Below, one piece after another: positions 30,133 through 41,722 of a stretch of DNA of 64,000 bases. Position numbers and translations under genes: made by a program. The stretch is from Pyrenopolyporus hunteri (lineage: Eukaryota > Ascomycota > Sordariomycetes > Xylariales > Hypoxylaceae): assembly GCA_902806595.1 (NCBI GenBank), contig CADCXC010000008.1:186001-250000 (forward strand). Reading direction: 5' to 3'. The notes under the pieces are model-generated. The model worked only from the letters and a program-made list of their open reading frames with translations. It was not told the DNA's origin and searched no databases. Position 1 is the first letter of the stretch, and each line of letters starts with the position of its first letter.

Positions 30133-33100
30133 CGCCTCTCAACACCTCGACGAGTCTAATGCTCCCGAGATCTCGGCTACGGCGATATGACGTGTTATGC
30201 CGCGTTAGGTATGCATAGAAGGATGGATCAAAAACGGGGAAAGAAGAGTCGGTCCCTTAGGCGCGAGAGCATATCATCATACCGTCAGGCTGGCCGTCTC
30301 GCTACCTTACCGTCGGGACAACGTATTGCGGATTCGAGCCGCGTTGGATCACAAATCAGGCACGGAATTGTGGCAAGAGGGCAGAGTTTTTCTCTAAGCT
30401 GCGCGATTCAAATGTTGCAGAGCCGGGGAGGCACGGGGGCCGCGGTATACGTACCTACCGATGCAGTAGGATCTCATCAATCCTACACTCCAAAACATGT
30501 CAGCCCCCAATCCTACGCGGGCGACGGCGACGGATCATGGTTGGGCGAATGAGGATGAGGATGTTGCTATCGTTGCACATATTTCAATTATATTGATTGT
30601 ATGACTATAAAGATAAGATAGGCAGATAAATCACTTGGAGCTTGTGTCTGTGTAGAACGATGGATTTTGAATTTGAAGGTATTCGCATCATGGAAGACTC
30701 CATCTTGGTTGCGTATTTTGTTGTACGTAGTAGGTTCCATATGTGGTGAATTGGTGATTTGGAATTGGAGAAACGAACTCCGGGACCTAATCCTAACTAT
30801 GTACCTAGGTACCTAACGTACCCAGCAAAATGATACATCTCTTAGGTAGTACTACATAGGTACCTGTATGTAAGCGCCTTGAGTAAGATAAAGATCACAT
30901 GCCGAAGATGCTATTCGACAGGTACCTATGACTACGGCTATACCTATCGTATGCCCTCCTTCCTCAATTCATTCCGTATCTCGCAACCGCTCTGCCCAAT
31001 GCTGCAGATTAGGTATGCAGTAATGTTGTGGCAGGTGTGAGTCGTAGAAAATAAGAGGCAGAACAAGCCGAGTTGGAAGGAAGGAGTTTGGGTTGCAGCG
31101 ATCGGCACATTCCTGCAAAATATTTGATTGGTCGGTTCCTAGCTCTAGCTCCGAATGTGGAGTTAGGGCTGATAATAGGAGGTGGATCTAGCCTCAATGA
31201 TCCTCAAGATCCGAACCTAAAGGGCTAGGTACGTAGTAACTTCCTATGTTTAGAGGCAGGTAGGTGGTAGCACAATACAATTCCGGCCTAGGCTGGTGTA
31301 CTTAAGGTGGTAGGTCACCGGGTAGTGTGTTAGTGTTAGGCAGAGAAGGTAAGGTGCCTAGGTAAGAACGCTCCGGTCATCGCTTCTTAATCGCCGTGGA
31401 CGAGGCGACGAATCACCAGCGATCGTTGCTAATGAGACCCTTGTACGACCAATGCCACGTAGGAGGATGACATAAACATATGTATTATACATACCTAGGT
31501 AGGTACCTACCTACCTAAGGTACCTAGGCACCTCTCAATTAGTTTAGCTTACAGTAGTTTCTCTCTCCTCTTCCTTTTTTCCAACCAACGAAGAAGAAGC
31601 AGAAAGCAAAAGGAATCGGTCGATTTCGTCGATAGGCGGGGGTCACGGACACGGACCTATCTCCATATTCTTCCCCTTCCGATTTTTTATACATTCTCTA
31701 CGAATTAGTCACCTCTTAGCTTTCAAAGACCTTTCATAATTGGAATCTCTTATGTAAATGGTCTAAATGGTGTAAATGGTCTACATCATCGGAGACTTGG
31801 CGGACCTGTGCCTGGACTCGAACGGCAAGTGGAAAAAACGATGCCAGCGTCACTGACATCGAATGAGATGCGAATAGCCTCATAGGAATTGGGGTTGGGC
31901 GATGGCGTATTTTTTTATGCCAATTGTGCCTATTAACCACCGTCACCTGTACCCATTCCATCGCCGAGAATCACGCTCATCAATGGATACTTTACCTGAT
32001 TCTTCAATTGAACGGTCCGCTTAGGCACAGGCCCAGCGTTCCCACCGCATCACGCGGATACGACAGCGAGGTCTGAGTCGACGAGCGCTCATCATGCTCA
32101 TCGTCGTCGAGGGGTACGATGAGGGGCACGACGCGGGAGCCGCGGTTTGTGGCCAGTCCCCCAGCCTGCCCATAGGCAGCAATTGGCTTTCCTCGTCCGT
32201 GTGTATGTATGTCTCCATAGTTCATGCCGCTCCTCGCATTCACGAATGAGCAACCAGCCACCGTCTGCGGAATTCCATTGAGTCTCCGTCGCGGCGACTA
32301 GAAAGCCTCCCTCGCCTCCCCTCGTCGGGGCCAATACCCGGACTAGGGCTCCCCAGATAGACAGAGATAGCCAGTAGATCCCAGTCCCGACTTGCACTGT
32401 TATCAGGATGATCATGACGCGCGTTCCGGGGGGCAGTAAGAGGGGAGGCTGGAGGAGGGGTTGGTGGATATGGTATCAGGCAGGATGATGCCCATGACGA
32501 TGATGGTGTCTATACGGAACTCCAATAAACTCTGGTAAAGAAAGTGGCAGAGTGGAAGACGAATCCCCAATCTGCGGGGCGGGCGAGAGAAGCAGAGCAC
32601 GGGTTCAATCGGTGGATGTGTCGTAGAAGAGACAATAGGTTCGATAGGTTCGATAGGTTAGGATAGTTCTGGCCTGTCTGGTTTGTCTGGTTTGTTTGGG
32701 AGTATCAGTGGGGATTTGCTTCGTCAGTGCGTTTGAACGATGGGGCTCGCGGAGGGGGTCAAGGGGGGCAGAAAGGAAGTGGATTCTCGATGCAGGGACC
32801 GCTTCTGGGCTGACAGGGAGACCAAACAAAACGTCTTGCTCTGCTGGCGATGGGGCGAGCTGCGTCTACTACGGAGGCATAATAGCCATATTATGCAGTC
32901 GAGACGCCCCCCCGAACAGTGGCAAAAGATGCGGCACGGACGGCTTAGGCATTATGGCACTCCTGCATATTATTAGACGGTGAGCCCAGTCTTCGATTTA
33001 GGTACCTATCTAAGGTGTGTACTAGGTATGCATTATTCCGCCGTTCGGATTGGAGGCTTTCACGAACAAATCCGTGGGTGTGGTTCCTCTTTCTTTTTGC

Positions 33101-34221
33101 CATACAGGATCCATCGAGCAAGACGAAAAGCTCGAAGATCTCTCTCGGGTAGTTTACGGCACGGGTTACTCAATTCCCATTACGGATTACCTTTAGGTAG
33201 GTAAACATATGATCAGCTCACGGAGGCGACTCTGCTACCCATTTTCGAATTCACGATAGGCTTCGAATTGTCCCTTCACATGCTCGAGTACATGTACTGC
33301 AGGTAATGTAATATGTAATATGTACGATGATGGGTAATGATCTATCCTCAAGGGTATAAAACTATTCCCCATATATATTTTTGCCTACACGATAAGAACC
33401 AGAGAAAAGTTATAGTACCAATTGAGGCGGTAAGTCGGCAATGGTATATCCTCAAACATGATTCGACGTTTGGGGAGACCGCTCCAATCGCATGAATTCC
33501 ATCCGCACTAACCCATGTGATCCTTATCCACTCTTAGCAAGCCCAGCCCGCAGCTTCGCCTCTGCGCGTGCCACATCGCGACCCCCTAAGAACCACCTTC
33601 GTGGCCGTCAGGTAGAAGGGAACCGGGGGCTATTGGCTCTGGCGGCTGCCAACTCGCACGACGCTTGCAGTTTCGGGCTCTAGAGAACCGTTGCCGCCAT
33701 GTGTCGCCGGGTACGAAACCCGTAAAGCGAGAACATGTCAGTCCAACGAAGCGGCCAATGAGAGCCTAGGCAGCATTATGCAGGTATTACAGCTCATCGC
33801 TGTGAGGTGGCGGGCGACGGACGACACATGGCAGAGCAGAAGGAGAATAGGAAAAAAAAAAAAGTAGTGAAAAAAAGGTGAATAGTGAATAATGGATAAG
33901 TTATGCGGCCCCGATGAAATTAAATGGAGCCATATCAAGGTATAATAATATGTCTCCTCTCCTCCTGTCATTGTTACGGCAAATGAGTTAGGACCTAGAT
34001 AGTAAAACAAGCGGGTTCGGGAGAAGAAACGAGACTCGAAAGGTAACGTCTTCACCATCACGAGATCATCCCATCCAATCCATCCTATCGACTTGCTAGC
34101 TGGCATAAATACCTCTTTCAGGCATTGCCTAGATTGTTGTCTTGTACTTAGGGGTGTCAGGTTCACCAGTCAGAACTAACATCGTCCCAAATAGAACTCC
34201 GAAAAGTGAAGTCTTTTCACA
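30133..34221. other. Long intergenic stretch, 4.1 kb, no clear gene
   Basis: No gene I can support. TAGGTACC-type motifs are dense at 30805-30930, 31250-31370, 31490-31530, 33000-33030 and 33190-33210. A minus-strand candidate with low support lies at 32004-32415 (listed separately). The 34100-34221 part is the promoter and leader of the CVNH gene. The rest holds only short unsupported frames. Confidence 0.45.
32004..32415 (-). other. Candidate small gene, low support
   Basis: Two overlapping minus-strand frames look protein-like. One (32415-32098) starts MIILITVQVGTGIYWLSLSI, a hydrophobic helix. The other (32261-32004) contains SGMNYGDIHTHGRGKPIAAY and RVVPLIVPLDDDEHDE before a stop. A splice joining the two could give a small membrane protein, but I found no convincing donor and acceptor pair. 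The stretch is GC-rich, which opens frames by chance. I do not recognise a family. Confidence 0.2.
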
Positions 34222-36299
34222 ATGGCGTTCTCGCTCACATCGAAGCAAGTGGAGCTTCGCGGCTCGTGGCTCGTGGCCATGGTCCGCAAGTCCGACGACG
34301 CTTCCTCCTGGACCTTCGCCAGGATCAACCTTAACGACCACATCGGCAACAACGATGGCGTCTTCGACGTCACCATGGACCGGTGGTACAACACCGCCGA
34401 AGACTGGTCCGTCTACCTGCGCGGACCCTTCCTCTACGCCCGGTTGCGGACAATTTCCGGTGGCTACGGCCCGGAGACGTGCATCAACCTAGATCTATTC
34501 ATCAGGAATCGGGATGGAAATCTCGAATTCCAGAAGCTGTAGGTTTTCCTGCTCCCTTGGCTCTCACCGCCATATCCCCGGGATCTCCGGGTGGGCGGTG
34601 ATATTCGCGACGATTACGAATTAGATGACTAATACGTTTCCCAGGGGCGATTCCCTCTTACTCTACACCGCGGGCTTGACGCTCAGCAACTCAATTCTCC
34701 GAGGCCTCGTCGTCGGCCGGGACGGCAAGTTCCGCACGTCGGAGATCAACCTGGACGAGTTCTACGGCAACATCGGCGGCAAGTTCGAGGTCGACGAGAG
34801 GCATTACTCTCGGACGGGGCGTAACTTCGTTCTCGAGCGGAAACCGGACGCGCTCACGCTCAGCGGCGAGCTAGAGGACTACGAGGGCGTCCACCACCCG
34901 GCGGAGATCGACCTCAGCGCCTGCGTCATCAACCGGAAAGGACGCCTCAGCTTCTCCAAACCGTACGTCCGTCGCTACGCAATACGCGTTTTCAACCGTG
35001 TTGCAAAGGCCACCTTCACTTTTATGTATTATTGAATCTATATACCACCTACCTCATATATCTTGATCGGGATCAAGTTGTAGATTGCTAACTGTTTTTA
35101 TCTACAGTAACGACTCCGAGAAGGAACGCTGGATTTCCGCGATAGCCGAGCAAGTTCCCATCTTGGGAGCCGCCGTCGCCGGCTTATATCACTTGGCAGA
35201 TGAGACCCGAACTGAGGTCAGTCGATTCACCCTACCTAGTTTCCATTAGTTTCCATAGTCTATATATCATCTCACTAACACTTAAAATTAGGCCCAATGC
35301 TATTACGATATCGCCTCTACCACCAACTCGGCAGCCTTCACAGTCGGCGTCGCCATCGGCGCCTTCATCGGACGCGCATGCGGCAGTCCGGCCCTCGGCA
35401 CCGTCATCGGGGCCCAACTCAGCGCCTCGCCGGACGTCTTCGTCGAGGACAAGATCGCCAACAAGATCGAGGATTCCGAGACCCGGAATCAGATCCAAGA
35501 GGCGATCCTAGGCACCCGTGTCTTCGAGACCCTCCGAGAAATGATTGTCGACGGGCAGGCCACCGCCGCCGCTGAATGGCTCAGCGAATCTCTCAACCCT
35601 GAGATCGACGAGTGGAAGAAGAGCCTGACGGCCTGGCTCGAGAAGCAGAACTTGACCGTCCTTGCTGACATTTCGCTGTACTCCACGATGAAGAGGTAAT
35701 TCGCCCCATTCCTACGCTTCAACGTCCCCTCGTCTTATAATACTTGGCTAACACACATTTACTCCAGGGTCTTCACCCGCTTACAAGGCGAACCCGTCGA
35801 GGAATGGGCCAAGGCATTAGAGCTCTACAGCGCTATCACGCGCGTCAAGAAGCTAGCCCTGAAGCCCGAAGACCCGCCCAAGATCGTCGTCGTCGAGCCG
35901 GAGACGCCCGCGGAGCCCGAAGCCATCGAGGCCCCCGAGGCCGCAACGACCGATGCCGAAGCTACACCTGAGGCCGAGGCCGCCGCGACCAACGAACTAG
36001 AGGCCGCGGGCGAGACCCAGGAGGCAGTCCCAGCCGAGGCCACGACCTCGGACACCGCCACCGCCACCGAGCCGCAGGCTCAACCCGAGACCGCGGCGTC
36101 GAGCGTGACGCGGGCCAGCTCGACCAAGTCGGTGCTGAAGGACGCAACGGCGACGACGCCGGCAGCGCCCGCGAAGGCAGGCAGCGACAAGGCGGACAAG
36201 CCGCCGACGCGGAGCGGTCTGAAGCAGTGGCACAGCGTGATCGGGATCCCGGTGTGGCGGAAGAGCTGGTCTCGGCCGCGCCAGCAGCGAGTCGTATGA
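34222..36299 (+). CDS. Tandem cyanovirin-N (CVNH) protein with glycine zipper, five exons
   Basis: Exons 34222-34538, 34645-34962, 35108-35216, 35292-35695 and 35768-36299; 559 residues; phases 2, 2, 0, 2 all close. Introns start GTAGGT, GTACGT, GTCAGT and GTAATT and end in CAG or TAG. Exon 1 encodes one CVNH domain (LTSKQVELRGSWLVA, INLNDHIGNNDGVFD, then CINLDLFIRNRDGNLEF). Exon 2 encodes a second, more diverged one (EINLDEFYGNIGGKFEV, EIDLSACVINRKGRLSF). Exon 4 begins with a glycine-zipper-like hydrophobic stretch, VGVAIGAFIGRACG to LGTVIGAQL (about residues 267-291), followed by amphipathic helices. Exon 5 is mainly Ala/Glu/Pro/Thr-rich, then basic near the end. CVNH domains are fungal lectin-like folds of uncertain native role. 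There is no signal peptide. A full-length family match was not checked. Confidence 0.8.
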
Positions 36300-37560
36300 C
36301 GCCAGGAGGTCCTCGTGGTGGGCGGCGGGTACGTCGGGTACCTCGACGCCGCGTGAAGAAAACAAACGCCCTCCCCTTCTCTTCTCTTGTCAAGGGTTTA
36401 AAATAAAAATAAAAGAAACAAAAAAAAGAAAGAAAGGAAAGACGAGGGCCAGGCACACACACAAAGGTTATTGTTATAGCCTCAGCTTCATACGGAGCAG
36501 CATGAGAAACACGGGATACATAGGATGCGGGAACATATCCCACCCCGTCCATGTCATACGTGACGAACGAACAAACGAATGGGATAAGCAAGCGAACGAA
36601 CGAACGGATGGATGGATGGATGGATGGATGAACAGGCGGAACGAGAACCAAACGACACTTGAAACGAAACGTCCTCCAAGATTGAGGCGGCGCGGGGACA
36701 CGGGATCACTACTACCTTATCTATCGGCGTTGCATGATTCTTTTTTTTCTGATTTTCTTGTTTCCTTTTGGATCATTTTCTTGTATGAATATATTCCAAG
36801 GGTTCGGTATGCATTGGCACATACGCAACACACACCATAACGCAACACGGCACAAACACAAACGCACAAACATATATCCATCCAGAGGGAGCGAAGCGGT
36901 CTGTCTCATTTAGAGGAGTTGGCATTTGGGTCCCGTGGGACGGCGAGACACAACTCCATTTTCTGCAAAGAATTATCTAGGTAGCTTTTTTTTTATTTAT
37001 TTCTTCCAGTCAACAGAGGTGTCTAGGTCTCTGGGAGAAATCATATGAATACATTGTCTTTCTTGGCGGAAGAATCGCGTTTTTCAATCGTAGTCTCATT
37101 TCCTTCTTTCTTAGTCGTCTTCCTCAAACCATACCTTGATATGCGTGAGTCAACTACTTTACATGCGACTTGCTCTGCTTGAAAAACGAAAATCAGGCCG
37201 TGAGGGGACATGTCCGGCCGATAGGTCTAGGCTATCTAGGTACTGCTACTCCTTACAGTAGAGTAAGTCCATTAGAAAAACAAAGAGGAAAAAAAACAAA
37301 GGCAGCACCAAGTCTCCGCAACGCCTATGCTATGCAGTAGTGAGGCCGTCGATGCCGAGTAAGTTCAGGGTGTCGACGGACCAAATACAATAGAGAAAAC
37401 GACGTTCCGCTCATTAATATTCCTTGACCTTGGCGTTGGCCCGATAAGTTGCTGGCCGGTTTCGCCGCTAACGTGCTCTCCGGGGATAGAAAGCGCAACA
37501 GGCACACAAGAGCAGCGCACAGGCTTGCGCGCCGCAACCAATTCCCTCAGATACCATGTC
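36300..37560. other. Intergenic between convergent CVNH and AMSH-like genes
   Basis: 1.26 kb with no gene. Simple repeats: GAAC/CGAA-type repeats at 36560-36606 followed by (GGAT) units at 36606-36629, and A/T runs near 36390-36440 and 36740-36760. The ends are the 3' UTRs of both neighbours. Confidence 0.4.
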
Positions 37561-39439
37561 CTAGAAGTTCTTGTGCTGCGCGGTACTGTTGCGGGCGCCG
37601 GGGCGAAGGTCGTGTACGGTGAAACCGAGCTTTGGAGTCTCGTACACGTGGCCTGGCGGGCTTTCCGCGTTCGTGTAAAGGTTATCCACGGAGTGAGGGT
37701 GGAAGGTGGCAGTCTGCGAGCAGCTGAGGATATGGTCCAGGCCGGGGGGCTTGGTCAGGCGGAATATGCCGTAGCTAAAGAGTGGAGTGTCAGTCCTGTA
37801 ATATAAGGTGCAAGTGCCATACTGGAAGAGAAGAGGTCTGGGATAAGGGGTTCTGCGAGGGAGCGAGTATCGTAAGAGAAAGGGAGGAAAAAGAGGAAAT
37901 AGAGGAAAAAGACTTACTCAGGCTCAAAGTTGGGGGCACACACGATTGCTATGCTTTCCGGTAGCATAACCTGGTAGCCGGCCTGGGTGTGCAAATCCCT
38001 GGAACTCATGAAGCAGGTTTGGGTCGGATGCGTGTGAATCCAACCAAGTATCAGCAGGTCCTCGTTCATGCAATACTCCAGCATGCTACCCTCGTTCTCT
38101 GTCTCGCACGTGTCCGAGGTGCACTTTTGCTCGGGGATCAGCAGACAACGCACGAACAGCGCGTTCTTAACTGCAGTTCCGCACAGGATGCCGCACATTT
38201 CAAGGCCGCGTCTGGTGTTCTCCGATGCGATCGACAGGAACTTGTGGCGCAACTGGCTAGGCAGGAAGAAGGAACGGATAGGTTCGCCGCTTTCAAGGTA
38301 GGCTGCTGGCTTGAACGTGAGACGCTGCTGTTCCCGCCCGGGTGCCGGAGCATCTTCGCGTATCTTAGGGGGAGGTGTAGGGAGTTCCTGCGATGTCTCT
38401 GGGGTCGGAAGGATCCTTTCGGGGGATATCCGCACCTTTGCAGGTACTCGAGGCACGGGAGCAATAAGTGTCCGGTCTGGGCTAACTTCGCGTCGGTAAA
38501 GAATCTCTTCTTTGGGGGGACGTGGAGGTTGGGGAATCGCCGATCTCTTGTTGTAGGCCTGCTGAGCCTCATACTGGATCGGCTGAGACTGGGAGATTGA
38601 CGGATATCGGTATGAAGCCCCTGAGTTTGTTGTTGCCTCTTTGACTTCGCTATCTTTCCCATCTAACGTCCTCCTCATCGCCTCCATGTTTCTCCGGAAC
38701 AGTTCCTCATCTTCAGCTTGTCTATCAGCCAATTCGCTCGGGAAGTTGTCCCAGAGGCCCGCATCACGCTTAGATCGTCCCCTCTTATGCGATCCGCCAG
38801 CTGCGCTAGTTGCCTTTCTCTTAGCATCCCTACGCTGAAACTCCCTGTGAGCGAACTCGACTGCGAGCTCTACGTTGTCGGCGGCGTCGAGTAGTCGGCT
38901 TGAAGAAGACAAGGCAGGATCTCTGGACGCGCGTTCTTGGTAGGTCGACGACTTAGACTTAGACTTGGCAAGACCGGTCTCTTCATTCCGGTGGGATCGT
39001 TTTTTGGATTCGGAGAGCCAGGCCTCGAAATCCCTTTCGATTAAGGGCTTGATATTCTCGAGGTTGGTCATAACATCTTGAACGGACTTCATTAGCCCGT
39101 TCAGAGCTTTCTTTTCTTCTGGCGTCTTAGCGTCCGGGTGGTTCGGTAAGTGCGTCATCACCAAGGTCGCGTATCGCATATACAGGAGGTAGGCTTGTGC
39201 AAAGTTGCCATCGTTGAGATAGCTGTTAGCCTGGAGGCCGGAAGTCAGCACTATGTCACATCATAAAACACTCACTGTATTCGGACGATTACCTCTTGCA
39301 GCAACGTGTTGGCGGTTTGCAGCCAGAACCTCATTCGTATATTCGGATCCCACTTGAAGTTCTCTGCTTCACTGACTATCTCCTTGATACTCAGTGGCCG
39401 GTTGGTGACCGAGGGTGTAACGGGAGCTGTCGGAGCCAT
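37561..39439 (-). CDS. AMSH/Sst2-type JAMM deubiquitinase, three exons
   Basis: Exons 39439-39293, 39230-37918 and 37774-37561, 557 residues. Introns (62 and 143 nt) run GTAATC to CCAG and GTAAGT to TTTAG; phases 0 and 2 close. The N-terminal part (FKWDPNIRMRFWLQTANTLLQEANSYLNDGNFAQAYLLYMRYA) is the MIT/USP8-dimer-like helical region used to bind ESCRT-III. A Pro-rich middle follows. The C-terminal MPN+ domain has the JAMM zinc motif: Glu in EMCGILCG, then HTHPTQTCFMSSRDLH at about residues 448-463, with DYGIFRLTKPPG and FHPH afterwards. These enzymes cut Lys63-linked ubiquitin at endosomes before cargo enters vesicles. VPS4, the ESCRT ATPase, starts about 2.3 kb away. The last exon overlaps a spurious plus-strand frame. 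Confidence 0.92.
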
Positions 39440-40411
39440 CTTCGCATGGCGCAGGTCGCCGGCCGGTGGGCTAGGATCACAGGAATAAACGATGTAGGGA
39501 GTAGAGCTTCATTCGGCGGCTTAGGCAATATACTAGATCGCACACGTCTTTATGTACTCGGTTAGTAATTATTTGAAGAGTTGAAGCATTTTTATTTGAG
39601 GAGGGTTGGCTTTGCTGCCTCGAGAGAAGCTTACGTGGTTGTTCGCGACAAAGTTGAAGGTCGAAAGCTGGAAATTGGGTGTTGAGAGTTGAATGCTGAA
39701 AGAAAGACGCGGCTTGTGACGCTACCGGTTCTAAGCGCTGAAAGCATATGCTTCGACGTGCGGCAGGCACGGGTGTGAGTAGAGGTAGGTACGGTACCAG
39801 CACAGCGGGGTTCTATTCGTTGGATGGCGGGGTAATTTGAAAGATTAGGTACGTGCATACGCCGAAAGATTGTACGTACTCCCACCTTGCGTGGATTCAA
39901 CCACTGCGTCAAACAAGATAGGTAGGCGCCTATATAGGTGCCTACAAGGTACCTAGGCAACCTAGGTTCAGGTTACGTCATGGGCTAATCTAGGTACCTA
40001 ATTAGGTGCCTGAACAGCATGGCACGACTACTGGATCTTACTCTGAATATCCTCTGAATATCCTCTGAATATCCTCTGAATATCCTCTGAATATCCTCTG
40101 AATATCCTCTGAATCTCCCTCTGTGACTTAATATCGTAAACACTGTTAAAAACACAACCAAGCCTAGACGACCAATTTATTTCATCGGTACCTAGGTGGG
40201 TAGTGAAGACTTGTGGTTAATCTTTGTTCCCTTTTTGGATAGTAACCAGAAAAGAAAGATGGCATACTACGTTATGTAGGTATGGTTACTTTAGTGGTGA
40301 ATATGTTCGTATCTCGACGTTCAAGTCAGACGTTAGTGTTTCGCCTCATTTTCCTGTGTGAAACTGAACCTTTGACGGGTTTCATTCGTGAATTAGAACT
40401 TTCTTGCTGCC
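39440..40411. other. Intergenic between AMSH-like and prefoldin 6 genes
   Basis: About 970 bases with no gene. It contains a dense run of CCTAGG/GGTACC motifs at 39920-40010 and the 11-base minisatellite at 40041-40117. Confidence 0.4.
40041..40117. repeat. Minisatellite, 11-base unit, seven copies
   Basis: The unit CTCTGAATATC is repeated six times perfectly, with a seventh variant copy CTCTGAATCTC. It lies in the intergenic space upstream of the AMSH-like gene and downstream of prefoldin 6. Confidence 0.95.
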
Positions 40412-40925
40412 TCAGCCTTTTGCTGCTACGGCCTTCCCTGGAGCACCACCTCCTGCCTGTAACCCCGATTGAATCTGGATAATCTCCCCCTTTTTCTTCT
40501 CGATTTTCTCTTGGATCTCTTTGATCTGGGTTTCCGTCCTCTCACTACGAGCGTGAATGTCAGTTTTATATAGCTTTGCCTCCGGGGGCGGAGAATCTGG
40601 ATGAGTCTTACATTTCCTTGCTAATGAATTCTAATCGTCCCTTGACTGTGCTTTCAGCTTCAGTCTTATCCTGCTTTAACAGTACCGGACCAATCAGTTT
40701 GTAGATTTTCTCGCCCTCCTTAAGACGTTCGAATTCCTATATCCCGTAAGCCCTTCTATTTGTAAGGCAGCGTTACGATAGCTTCAAACTGACTTTCTGT
40801 ACGTTTGCGTTTTCTTGCTTCTGAGCTTCAAGCTTCTGCTGTGATTGAACGGCAGCTTGTAGTTCTTGTTGGAGTTTGGTGAACTCCTCAGAAAGACTCT
40901 GGAGGCGTGCCTGAATCTCAGCCAT
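40412..40925 (-). CDS. Prefoldin subunit 6, three exons
   Basis: Exons 40925-40794, 40736-40612 and 40544-40412, 129 residues. Introns (57 and 67 nt) run GTCAGT to ATAG and GTAAGA to GTAG; phases 0 and 2 close. The protein reads MAEIQARLQSLSEEFTKLQQ at the start, a coiled coil, then the beta hairpin EGEKIYKLIGPVLLKQD, and a second coiled coil containing RTETQIKEIQEKIEKKKGEI before a short Gly/Ala tail. This is the beta-type prefoldin layout and matches subunit 6 (yeast Yke2) in length. Prefoldin is a six-subunit co-chaperone that passes unfolded actin and tubulin to the chaperonin CCT. The exons are too short to stand out as single open frames. The gene is divergent from VPS4 with about 800 bases between starts. 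Confidence 0.9.
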
Positions 40926-41722
40926 GATCTCCTTCAGTGCCCTCTACAGGGGTCTGTTGTCCTATCGCAATCCAGTCAACTCTGTTTGCTGCTAACAATA
41001 TTTTATATTCCGACGTCTGAGTGCGAGTGAACTTTTGATCGCCAGAAGCACGCTCTTCCCTAGTGAGATCCACAGGGCTTGAAGACGTAAGTTGATTTTA
41101 TAAAGTGGATATAGTCGAAATCTTGGGGGTAGTTCCACGAATGTAGAATCAACTCAATTTGGTGGATTTAGCTACAGCTCTGTGAAGTTGCCTGTGGCTG
41201 GTGTCGGAACGTGGCTTGAGAGAGTTACACGCATGTTGGCGCTGCAACTTTCGGGTGCATAGGTAACTGTGCCAACCTAATCGATAACTCCCGTGAAACT
41301 TAGGTTTTATACCCCTCTAAGATAAGGTATTTCATTGGACCTTAACCCGGGTTATCGCTAGAGTTGAAAGTATGAGGAACCTCCCACTCCACACGTATTT
41401 TCCAGCGTTGGGAAGTACCTCCTACCGCCTGATGTTATTAGCGTAATACTGCGTACGACGGCAACCAGTTCCTTCTTGATTGCATCGTAGCTGCATATTC
41501 CAGCCCAGTCCAATCCAGCGCCAAAGAAAAGAAAAAAAAAAATAGAAGGAAAGTCCAGCAACAACAAAACCTCTACTTTACAACTTCTTGACTCACCCGC
41601 CCGTCTCCTCCCCTATTTCCCGCCCGTGTAATTCGCACCTCACTTCGCCTCGTCTCCTCACCGAGCGAATTTGTCGTTCCAACCCAGTCGACTCGGCACT
41701 ATTTCCGGCGCTTGTTGAGACC
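40926..41722. promoter_or_regulatory. Shared upstream region of divergent prefoldin 6 and VPS4
   Basis: About 800 bases with no gene. Both genes start outward from here, so it holds both promoters. The VPS4-proximal 100 bases are C/T-rich, as in fungal leaders. Confidence 0.5.

Noticed and set aside
30187..30552. Plus frame of 121 codons upstream of the PTH11-like gene
   Set aside because: No recognisable domain and poor protein-like composition; probably chance.
35962..36651. Minus frame of 229 codons
   Set aside because: Antisense to the last exon of the CVNH gene and its 3' flank; Arg/Ser-rich and low-complexity.
37525..37806. Plus-strand open frame of 93 codons
   Set aside because: Antisense to the last exon of the AMSH-like gene, which carries conserved MPN+ residues on the minus strand.
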